Made by a program: the position numbers and the translations under genes. Positions 53,677 through 61,100 of a stretch of DNA of 64,000 nt are shown here, in pieces. A model generated the notes under the pieces. That model ran no database searches. It was not told the DNA's origin and saw only the letters and a program-made list of their open reading frames with translations. The DNA lies in the NCBI RefSeq assembly GCF_014695575.1, contig NZ_JACJOO010000047.1, positions 62,001 through 126,000 of the forward strand. The letters run 5' to 3'. Position 1 is the stretch's first letter. Every line of letters begins with the position of its first letter. The DNA comes from Leptolyngbya sp. FACHB-8. GTDB lineage: Bacteria > Cyanobacteriota > Cyanobacteriia > Elainellales > Elainellaceae.

Positions 53677-55281
53677 ATGAAGCATGTTTTAGTGCGAGAA
53701 CGCTTGATTTGGGAGGCACTGCACCAGGACGCCACGTCAGACTTTGACGTGCTATGGGAGATTTTGCAATCTCGCGAGGTGCAGGGCTATGTAACGGATG
53801 ATGATTTGACGGCACTGTACCACCGACTGGCTCAGGAGCAGGGCTGTGGTCCGGCCCACCAGCTCACGAGCCAGTTTCGGAGAGTGCTCAAGGTCTATTC
53901 CCCTGACCGAGATGGGGCGCTGGATGTGGCGATCGCCCACCCTCACGACGATAATCCCCTTGAACCGACTGAAGACCTGCCGACCTTATCGGTCGCCAGC
54001 TTTCTGGAACGGTACGTTCTTTACCAGCTTTATCAAACCGATACCCCAGAAGTACCCCAGGGCGGATGGTACCGTCGATGGCGAGCTTCAGGGTTTGACC
54101 CGATGCTGCTGTGGCCTGTGGCTCTGGTGCTGGTTTTGCAGGAATTGCCTGCATTCCAACAATGGTTGCTGGCTGCGGAGATGATGCCCGGAGGGGACCG
54201 GCCTACAAATGGCTTGTTGTCAGGGGGATGGGCGATCGCCTCTTATCCCCAATCCGATGCAACAACTTCTGGCCCGGATGTCCGCTCGTTAAAGGATGCA
54301 CCTCCCCGGGCCACCCAAGGGGAGAGCAACGAGCTCCCCTCATCGGAGGTTAACCTACCCTCCGATTCCACAACCCTGTCGGCGGATCCCCTATTAATTG
54401 CTCGCTCTGGTCCTTTGGCTGAGGTTCCACAGTTTACCTGGCGGGAAATCGTTATGGGAAACAGGGGGGGCGATCGCCTTCCTGATCCACCTGCCCCGAC
54501 CGTTGTAGAACTGCCATCCCCACCGGTTAAGTCCAATGCCTCAATTCCAGTCGTAGAACCTGCCGCTGCTCCAGTTACAGTCGTCGCTCGGGCAAGCTCT
54601 ACTCCGCAGGTGCGCCCGGCTGCACCCGTTGAACCGCAGAGGGTAGAGGGATTCCCCGCTCGGGAAGGCGCACAGAATCCAGGCGGAAGTTTACCAGTAG
54701 CTGGACCGGGTAATGGTGCGCCCTCCTCGGGCCAGCCTCACCCTCCGTCTCCTGGTGTCGGTCTGATGGGTGTAGGCTCAGGCTCTGCGTCTTCTCCCCC
54801 AACCTCGGGGGCTCCGATAGAATCGCTTCCTCCAGGGGATCAGCCGACAATGGCGACAGAATCGCCGCCCTCCGGGCCGTCATCGGGTTCCCAGGCACCG
54901 CAGCAGGAAACTGTGCCAGTATCATCTCAAGGCTCTGGACAGACCGATCCGCTTTTGGGAGATAGCGCGGCTCCTGCTCACAATTCTGCTCAGCCGTCAA
55001 ATCCAGGGGTTACGGATGCGCTATTGAATCCTGCGCAGTCTGAAGCAGCTCCATCGAGACTGCCAATTCTACCTGAGAATTTTCTAAATCTAAACCCCCA
55101 TCTTCCTTCTCAGACGCCTGCTCCAAAGAACTGGCAGCCTGTGTTGGATGCCGAGTTAGTGCATTCTGGTGTGGGGCGATCGCTGCTGTCGTCCTATCAA
55201 GAAACGGATCAACCCAAAACGGCCTTAATACTAGCTTTTGGGAATGGAAACGCCAGTCAAAACATTCTGGTTACCACTTAA
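53677..55281 (+). CDS. Unknown protein: possible degenerate PIN-like domain plus long Pro/Ser-rich tail
   Basis: 534 residues. The first 85 residues recall the cyanobacterial PIN layout, a strand, helix, 'VLWEILQSREVQGYVTDDDL', then ALYHRLAQEQGCGPAHQLTS and VLKVYSPD; the first acidic residue expected for metal binding (VLVDRN in true PINs) is replaced (VLVRERLIWEAL), so it would be inactive. A hydrophobic stretch LLWPVALVLVLQELPAFQQW lies at about 145-165. The remaining 370 residues are low-complexity, rich in Pro, Ser, Gly and Ala, and may be extracellular or disordered. It follows the XRE gene on the same strand. PIN relation is an inference from pattern. Confidence 0.65.
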   Translation: MKHVLVRERLIWEALHQDATSDFDVLWEILQSREVQGYVTDDDLTALYHRLAQEQGCGPAHQLTSQFRRVLKVYSPDRDGALDVAIAHPHDDNPLEPTEDLPTLSVASFLERYVLYQLYQTDTPEVPQGGWYRRWRASGFDPMLLWPVALVLVLQELPAFQQWLLAAEMMPGGDRPTNGLLSGGWAIASYPQSDATTSGPDVRSLKDAPPRATQGESNELPSSEVNLPSDSTTLSADPLLIARSGPLAEVPQFTWREIVMGNRGGDRLPDPPAPTVVELPSPPVKSNASIPVVEPAAAPVTVVARASSTPQVRPAAPVEPQRVEGFPAREGAQNPGGSLPVAGPGNGAPSSGQPHPPSPGVGLMGVGSGSASSPPTSGAPIESLPPGDQPTMATESPPSGPSSGSQAPQQETVPVSSQGSGQTDPLLGDSAAPAHNSAQPSNPGVTDALLNPAQSEAAPSRLPILPENFLNLNPHLPSQTPAPKNWQPVLDAELVHSGVGRSLLSSYQETDQPKTALILAFGNGNASQNILVTT

Positions 55282-55335
55282 AAAGTTAACCAGGGCTTCT
55301 CTGTTTTTATGAGGCTCTATAAGAATCTCGTCCAG

Positions 55336-55533
55336 CATGAAAGCGGGAATCTTGAGTGGGAAGTGCGGCTAGGCCACACTTCCTACCTAACCTCAGTTCG
55401 GGTTAAGGGCTTTTTCGAGTGCCGCGCTTCGCGCGGCACTCGAAAAAGCCCATTATTGCGTGCGCGTCGCGCACGCAATAATGGGCGGTTTGGCTTATCC
55501 CGAGCTGACGTTACCTAAAATTCCCGCTTTCAT
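55336..55533. repeat. Palindromic element interrupted by a family A copy
   Basis: Outer arms CATGAAAGCGGGAAT (55336-55350) and ATTCCCGCTTTCAT (55520-55533) pair, and an inner hairpin (55359-55383, GGAAGTG with CACTTCC) lies beside the left arm. The 124-bp family A element sits between the inner hairpin and the right arm, so the host palindrome existed first. Confidence 0.75.
55389..55512. repeat. Family A double-hairpin element, copy 3 (124 bp, inverted)
   Basis: Opposite orientation to copies 1 and 2 by hairpin order. Terminal repeats AACCTCAGTTCGGGTTAAG and the complement of AACGTCAGCTCGGGATAAG. Flanked by an exact 4-bp duplication ACCT (55385-55388 and 55513-55516). Tips GCCGCGCTTCGCGCGGC and GCGTGCGCGTCGCGCACGC. 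Confidence 0.9.
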
Positions 55534-55721
55534 TCAACTTGTAATCTTCCGAGAGTTTTAGGTTTTTGGTGATTTTGCTGATTAGCCTCTTGCTTTAAGG
55601 CGGGGGGCAGAAGGCAGAAGGTTAGTTCTCCGTTAAATTGTCGACATTGCTTCTTTCCTTCTGTCCCAAAGTCTCTCTTTCCCCCGGTTTCCCTCGCCTT
55701 TCCTCCTTCTTCTGTCTTGCT

Positions 55722-57263
55722 ATGAACATCCAACCCCTCATTCTTGGTATCGACATTGGTACCACCAGCACGAAAGCGTTGCTGTTTACAGCACGAGGCA
55801 CAATCGTCGCTCACCATGCGATCGGCTATCCTTTGCTATCTCCAGAACCTGGCATTCAGGAGCAAGAACCCGAGGCAATTCTGGCAGCGGTGGTGGGATG
55901 TGTGCAGGCCGTCGCTCAGGCAAACCCTATCCCCCCTGACTTGTGGGTGGGTATGTGCTTCAGCGCGGCAATGCATAGTTTGATCGCGGTGGACGCTCAG
56001 GGATTACCCCTGACGCGTAGCATTACCTGGGCCGATCGCCGCAGCGCAGGCTGGGTCGACAAAGTACGTCTTGAGCACAACGGTAAAGAGATTTATCACC
56101 GTACAGGCACCCCCATTCACCCAATGTCGCCGTTGTTAAAGTTGCTGTGGTTGCAGCAAGAACAACCCGAGATTTTTCAGCGGGCAACCAAGTTCATTTC
56201 CATTAAGGAATATGTGCTGTACCACTGGTTTGGTGAGTATGTGGTGGATCACTCGATTGCCAACGCGACCGGGCTGTTCAATATGAAAGCGTTGGATTGG
56301 GATGAGGAAGCGCTGTCCCTTGCCAATATTAAGCCCGATCGCCTTTCTCAACTGGTCCCGACTACCCATGTGCTTAAGGGAATGAAAACGGACTATGCTG
56401 CCGCCATGGGAATTCCAGCCGAGATGCCTGTCGTTGTGGGGGCGAGCGATGGGGTGCTGGCAAACCTGGGGGTGGGGGCGATCGCCCCTGGCATCGTTGC
56501 AATTACCATTGGCACGAGCGGTGCATTACGAGGGGTTGTGGATCGGCCCGTCACAGATCCCTTAGAGCGGCTGTTTTGCTACGCTCTGACGGAGAAGCAC
56601 TGGGTCATCGGCGGTGCGGTCAACAACGGCGGTATTATCTTGCGATGGGTACGGGATAACTTTTCGGCGGCAGAAGTGGCGCTGGCTATTCAAAATCAAC
56701 AAGATCCCTATGAATTGATTACGGCCCTGGCAGCCCAGGTTCCTCCCGGCTCAAATGGGCTAATTTTTCATCCCTACTTAGCGGGGGAGCGATCGCCCCT
56801 TTGGGATGCCGATGCCCGTGGCAGCTTCTTTGGGCTGAATATGCACCACAGCCGCGCCCATATGATTCGAGCGGTAATGGAAGGCATACTCTACAACCTG
56901 TATGTTGTGATGCAGTCGTTACAGGATGCGGTGGGCCTGACACAGAGCCTGCGGGCCTCCGGTGGATTTGTGCGATCGCCCTTCTGGCGGCAAATGCTGG
57001 CGGATATTTTCAATCACGAAGTGGTCATTCCAGATAGTTATGAAAGCTCGGGTATGGGCGCTGCATTCCTGGGGTTGTACGCTCTAGGCTATCTACCCTC
57101 TTTGGAGGAAACGATGAGCTATTTTGAGGCGGTTGGTCACCATCAGCCTAATCCCGAGCATGTGGCTCAGTATCGGCGGGTGTTGCCACATTTTGTGCGT
57201 TTATTGGAGTTATTTAGACGGGAGTATGGGGCGATCGCTCAACTGCAACTCGACTTGTCTTAG
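55722..57263 (+). CDS. gntK: FGGY-family carbohydrate kinase, probable gluconokinase
   Basis: 513 residues from ATG 55722. N-terminal phosphate-1 motif ILGIDIGTTSTKALLF, substrate region SITWADRRSAGWVDKVRLEH near 103, VVGASDGVLANLGVGA near 240, VVNNG-type IGGAVNNGGIILRW near 300, and the FGGY signature GLNMHHSRAHMIRAVMEGIL near 382. The pattern GIQEQEPEAILAAVV and PHPMSP-type TPIHPMSPLLKLLWL favour gluconate kinases of the XylB/GntK type. It phosphorylates gluconate to 6-phosphogluconate in the pentose phosphate or Entner-Doudoroff routes. Sugar specificity is likely but not certain. The frame upstream to 55638 is discounted. Confidence 0.82.
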   Translation: MNIQPLILGIDIGTTSTKALLFTARGTIVAHHAIGYPLLSPEPGIQEQEPEAILAAVVGCVQAVAQANPIPPDLWVGMCFSAAMHSLIAVDAQGLPLTRSITWADRRSAGWVDKVRLEHNGKEIYHRTGTPIHPMSPLLKLLWLQQEQPEIFQRATKFISIKEYVLYHWFGEYVVDHSIANATGLFNMKALDWDEEALSLANIKPDRLSQLVPTTHVLKGMKTDYAAAMGIPAEMPVVVGASDGVLANLGVGAIAPGIVAITIGTSGALRGVVDRPVTDPLERLFCYALTEKHWVIGGAVNNGGIILRWVRDNFSAAEVALAIQNQQDPYELITALAAQVPPGSNGLIFHPYLAGERSPLWDADARGSFFGLNMHHSRAHMIRAVMEGILYNLYVVMQSLQDAVGLTQSLRASGGFVRSPFWRQMLADIFNHEVVIPDSYESSGMGAAFLGLYALGYLPSLEETMSYFEAVGHHQPNPEHVAQYRRVLPHFVRLLELFRREYGAIAQLQLDLS

Positions 57264-57777
57264 GATCGCTACCAATTTGAACAGAACCCAGTGCAGATGT
57301 TTGTAAGGAAATAGCTCGTAGAGCCATTTCCTTACAAACATCTGCCTAGTACGCTGAGGCAGAAATCCATCACCTATGTTTTGTGTGGGGTGCGAAGCAC
57401 CCCACACAAAACATAGGTTGCGAACTTAGGCCGCAGCCTACTAGTTTGGTCTTTAAATTAGTAGCGAAACAATAAACCCCGATTTTTTTGGAAAGCTCGA
57501 CTACACCAAGCTTTCCAAAAAAATCGGGGTTTATTTTGTACGAAATCTTTAGCGTTGAAGGGGCGATTTTTGTGCAGGAGCTGGAATGACGTAAGTTTTG
57601 TGTGAAATAGCAAGGTGTGGGTAAAGAAAAACCGCTGCATCGTTCATGCAGCGGCTCTGCGTTGTCGGTCATCTTGTCTGAGGAGAGGAGGAAAGATCAT
57701 TCTTGTTGGGACAGTACCAAACGCACTTCAGTCGGATATCGGGTGCGTTCTCGTTCAACCCATTTGTGGCTCAATGC
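57264..57777. other. 514-base spacer with three consecutive palindromes
   Basis: 57293-57345: 20-bp arms GCAGATGTTTGTAAGGAAAT around a 13-base loop. 57346-57444: family E copy 2. 57472-57534: arms of about 27 bp with CCCCGATTTTTTTGGAAAGC. The first abuts the family E copy base for base. No gene is supported here. Confidence 0.7.
57346..57444. repeat. Family E palindromic element, copy 2 (99 bp, inverted)
   Basis: Nearly identical to the reverse complement of 44784-44882, including the GTGTGGGGTGCGAAGCACCC hairpin. Both copies begin and end with CTAG, so the central TA could be a duplicated target. Confidence 0.88.
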
Positions 57778-58137
57778 TTAATGCAATCTGCAGTAAGTCG
57801 TGCCCCAGTACCGTAGTTGAGGAGCATTGTCGGGCAAGGGCATGTTGGTGGCCCGAAATTGAGTGGATACGCCCCGGTACTGGCCGAGCCCTTCACCGAT
57901 AGGCACGTCGAAAGTCAATTCTGGAGAGTAGGCGATGCCACGGTAGGAAAGTCTCATAAGACTGGCTCTGGCGATTTCTGGGGGTGTTGATACCCATAAC
58001 TTCCAGCCAGAGTCGCAGCATTCCAGAGTAATTTGAGTGTTCTTTCTCAATAGGTGGCTGTGAGCAAGGTCACTGATTTTTTCTCGGATTACGCCTTGTG
58101 TCTCCGGGGGGAAGAACAAGTTAAGAATACCGTTCAT
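57778..58137 (-). CDS. DUF4278-type small protein
   Basis: 119 residues. The second half has the DUF4278 pattern, MRLSYRGIAYSPELTFDVPI followed by GQYRGVSTQFR, a cyanobacterial domain of unknown function. The first half (GILNLFFPPETQGVIREKIS) is not typical and may be a second small domain. ATG 58137; the YihY gene starts 56 bases away in the other direction. Confidence 0.68.
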   Translation of the reverse strand: MNGILNLFFPPETQGVIREKISDLAHSHLLRKNTQITLECCDSGWKLWVSTPPEIARASLMRLSYRGIAYSPELTFDVPIGEGLGQYRGVSTQFRATNMPLPDNAPQLRYWGTTYCRLH

Positions 58138-58193
58138 GCTAGAAGCTAGTACTCAGCGGCGGAAATCACTCCGTAGCTACAACGGATAGGAGC

Positions 58194-59096
58194 ATGGGAT
58201 TTCTTGAAGAGGGATGGAGGTTGTTAAAGGCCACTATCCGAGAATGGCACGCTAAACAAATTTCGGTGCTCGCTGCATCACTGGCGTATTATGCGATCTT
58301 TTCCCTGGCTCCGTTGATTATTATCTCCGTCATGATTGTGGGGGCCTTCTTTGGAGAGGCCGTTGCGGAAGGGGAAATTGTGGGGCCTATCCGCAGTGTG
58401 ATTGGGGAGGATGGGGCACGTTTTGTGGAAGCGCTTGTTTACAATCTGCGCGAGGAGACAAGTGGAAGTAGTAATAGTATCCGTTGGATGATCGGTGTTG
58501 GTTTTCTACTATTTGGTGCATCGGGCTTTTTTGTGCAAATTCAAAATGCCCTGAATCGAATTTGGGAGGTTGAGCTAGAGCAAGGACGACAAGTACAAGT
58601 ATTTTTTCAGAAGCGTCTGTTGTCATTCTTGATGGTTCTACTTATCTCAATTTTGGTCTTCTTATCTGTATCCGCGAATATTGTTCTGGCATATTTCATA
58701 GATATGTTAACGGGTGTCTCTCCTATGTTAGAGAGCTTATGGCAACCCCTTAGCTTTTTAATTACGTTAACAATCATCATTCTATTAATGACAAGCATTT
58801 ATAGCATTCTTCCTGATGCGACAGTTGATTGGAAAGATGCGTTAGTTGGATCTGCCATTACAGCTGTTCTTTTCATGTTTGGGCAGTACTTATTTGGGCT
58901 CTTTCTGCGCCAAACTAACTTTGGTTCTGCCTACGGTTTTGCCAGTACGTTCATTGTTTTAGTGACCTGGATCTATTACTCAGCCCACATTTTCTTATTT
59001 GGAGCCAATTTAACTCAGGTATATGCAAAGAGATTAGGCCACGCCATTGTGCCCGAAGAAAACGCAACTCGGGCAACGAATGCTCAATCTAGTTAA
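58194..59096 (+). CDS. YihY/virulence-factor-BrkB family membrane protein
   Basis: 300 residues. Six membrane segments, with the family signatures LAASLAYYAIFSLAPLIIIS near 27-46 and IWEVELEQGRQVQVFFQKRL near 123. DATVDWKDALVGSAITAVLF and FASTFIVLVTWIYYSAHIFL follow, ending FGANLTQVYA, which is diagnostic. The transport or enzymatic role is not established. ATG 58194. Confidence 0.9.
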   Translation: MGFLEEGWRLLKATIREWHAKQISVLAASLAYYAIFSLAPLIIISVMIVGAFFGEAVAEGEIVGPIRSVIGEDGARFVEALVYNLREETSGSSNSIRWMIGVGFLLFGASGFFVQIQNALNRIWEVELEQGRQVQVFFQKRLLSFLMVLLISILVFLSVSANIVLAYFIDMLTGVSPMLESLWQPLSFLITLTIIILLMTSIYSILPDATVDWKDALVGSAITAVLFMFGQYLFGLFLRQTNFGSAYGFASTFIVLVTWIYYSAHIFLFGANLTQVYAKRLGHAIVPEENATRATNAQSS

Positions 59097-59198
59097 CCTT
59101 CAGTCGGGATAAGGGCGTTTTTGAGTGCGGCGCAACACGTGGCACGCAAAAACGCCCAATTTTGTGTGTACAAAAATGAGCGCTTCAGCCTTTAGGTT
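59095..59198. repeat. Degenerate family A element (104 bp)
   Basis: Begins AACCTTCAGTCGGGATAAGGGCG and keeps the GGGCGTTTTTGAG...CACGCAAAAACGCCC hairpin and part of the second (ATTTTGTGTGTACAAAAATG). The right end is eroded and no target duplication is left. It starts on the stop codon of the YihY gene, so the last bases of that gene overlap the repeat. Confidence 0.65.
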
Positions 59199-59260
59199 GA
59201 ATTGAAGGAGCCGCAGGTCTTTAAAACCTGCGGCTTACCAATCCTTGGCGTTTTTGTTCA

Positions 59261-60604
59261 CTACTCGCCTGTAATAGAGAGCTCTTCTACCCAGACGCGA
59301 GGAGCGATGCCGCCGCCCACCAACTCCAGATCTTTTTCGACGTAGAGGATGGAGTTAAGGACTTGGCGGAAGTCTCCTGCAACGGTAGCAGATTCGATAC
59401 TCGTGCGTTTGCCATTCTCGATCAGCCAACCATCGAAGGGCAATGAGAAGGAGCCCTGCAAGGATTGTACTCCCGCATGGAGGGCTTGCAGGTCATCAAT
59501 GTAGATGACTCCGTCCGCATCCTCCAGTTTGTATTCCTTGCTGGCGGGTTCGCCCTGGAAGATGTGATAGAAGTGGCGACCTACAGTGACTTTAGAACCC
59601 ATATTGGCATGACCTGTGGGCTGGGCGTTCATCCGCTTGGCGGTGCCTGCGCTGTGCATGAAGTTGGCCAGCACGCCCTTCTCAATCAGAGCCAAGCGTC
59701 GGGTGGGAGTGCCCTCGCCGTCGAAGGTTTCGCCGCCGATGTTCTCAGGATGTAGAGAGTCGTCGTAAAGGGAGATCAGGGGGGAGGCGATCGCCGTCCC
59801 CAACGACTCCGATGTCGAAAGGCTCTGCTTATCCAAAATATTCTGAGCATTGAAAAGATTGGAGAATGCCCCCATCAGGCTCAGAATCGCATCAGGGGAG
59901 AAGACCACGGGGTATTTCCCTGTCTTAATCTTCTCGTAGGTGAGGTGGCTGATAGTTTTCTCAGCGGCCTCTTCCACACAGGAAGGAATGTCTAACCCTT
60001 CGACATTACGGGCAACGCGGAAAGCTCCGGCGCTGCGAGGCTTTTTGCCATCCTGCTCGGTTTTGCTGTAGAGGTAGATGGAAGCGGCCGAGCGAATATC
60101 GTGGCGGCGCGCCCCATCACTATTGAGGTAGAAGCGATCGACATCCCGTTGGGAAAGACCATTGTAGGGAACGGAGGTGATAGCGGGATGGGTCGCCATC
60201 AAGTCTTTTTCAGCAACGATGAGCTTTTCGATCAGCTCGGCCACAGCGGATTGAGGGGCTGTGTCTTCTCCAGTGACATTGATGGGAGCCGTTGCTTCAG
60301 GGCTGAAGTCGGGTGAGTTTTCTTTAATGCCAAATTCGCTGGCTTCGTAGGCCGTCTTTAGGGCCAGTTCCAACCCAGTGGGGTCAATTTCGCTGGTGGA
60401 GGTGACACCGACAGTGCCATCGCCATTCCACACCCGCACCGTCACGCTGGAGCGGTTAGAGGCTTTTACCTGCTTAGGTTCGCCGTGATCCACCTGAACG
60501 CTGGTTTCATCCACAGACGCACCATAGATGTCGTATTTCTGAATACCAAGGCGATGGGCCGCTTCTTGAACCTGAGTCGCCAGATTATCGATGTTGGTGG
60601 GCAT
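59261..60604 (-). CDS. pmbA: PmbA/TldE-like protein of the TldD/PmbA family
   Basis: 447 residues from ATG 60604. Family patterns: YDIYGASVDETSVQVDHGEP near 20, VTVRVWNGDGTVGVTSTSEI near 55, YPVVFSPDAILSLMG near 232, FDGEGTPTRRLALIEKGVLA near 300. It lacks the HExxxH zinc motif of TldD, as expected for the TldE/PmbA half. The TldD/E pair is a metalloprotease that trims peptides such as microcin precursors. Its TldD partner is not in the window unless beyond the edges. The seven residues before the chosen ATG are discounted. Confidence 0.85.
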   Translation of the reverse strand: MPTNIDNLATQVQEAAHRLGIQKYDIYGASVDETSVQVDHGEPKQVKASNRSSVTVRVWNGDGTVGVTSTSEIDPTGLELALKTAYEASEFGIKENSPDFSPEATAPINVTGEDTAPQSAVAELIEKLIVAEKDLMATHPAITSVPYNGLSQRDVDRFYLNSDGARRHDIRSAASIYLYSKTEQDGKKPRSAGAFRVARNVEGLDIPSCVEEAAEKTISHLTYEKIKTGKYPVVFSPDAILSLMGAFSNLFNAQNILDKQSLSTSESLGTAIASPLISLYDDSLHPENIGGETFDGEGTPTRRLALIEKGVLANFMHSAGTAKRMNAQPTGHANMGSKVTVGRHFYHIFQGEPASKEYKLEDADGVIYIDDLQALHAGVQSLQGSFSLPFDGWLIENGKRTSIESATVAGDFRQVLNSILYVEKDLELVGGGIAPRVWVEELSITGE

Positions 60605-60625
60605 AGCTTCCAATGCGAGCAGCAA

Positions 60626-61100
60626 TTTCGAGTGTATCGCGTTCGCCTAAAAGGTGTCAGCGATCCCGGTACGGGACAAAACTTCTGAACCCAGATTTTT
60701 TCGTGACTGAAGCTAAGCCCCAGCGAAAAATTTTGGTTTTAGGAGATTTCCAACAATGAAATTACCCCCAGGATGTTGGTGCTTTGCCCGCGAAGCGGGC
60801 AAAGCACCAACATCCTGGGTAGATTCTTATGCAGAAACCTCCTTAGCGCAGAATATGCGGAGGACAAAGTTCATCAGGTCGTTACCAAAGGTTTGGTCAG
60901 TTCCTTTATGCAGAGGAATCTTTCCATCTGGGAACTCTAAAGTGAGGGGTGAGTTTGATGCTAACAGGCTCCGATTGAGGCTGCATAAGCAAATCACCGG
61001 GCCTTCCAGAGCGGCTAAACCGGGCTTAACTCAGAGCTCCTCGCAACCTGACAGTTGTGCAGATGACCATATTGAAGTCCTGATTCTAAGCTGTTTGCTG
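60626..61100. other. 475-base spacer before the glycoside-hydrolase-like gene
   Basis: Contains a perfect hairpin at 60764-60820 (ACCCAGGATGTTGGTGCTTT-type arms, tip GCGAAGC). An open frame joined to the next gene from 60756 translates this palindrome, so it is not taken as coding. The gene's promoter probably lies between 60825 and 61090. Confidence 0.55.

Noticed and set aside
60756-61100. 115-residue N-terminal extension of the glycoside-hydrolase-like protein
   Set aside because: It contains a translated palindrome and would bury the signal peptide.
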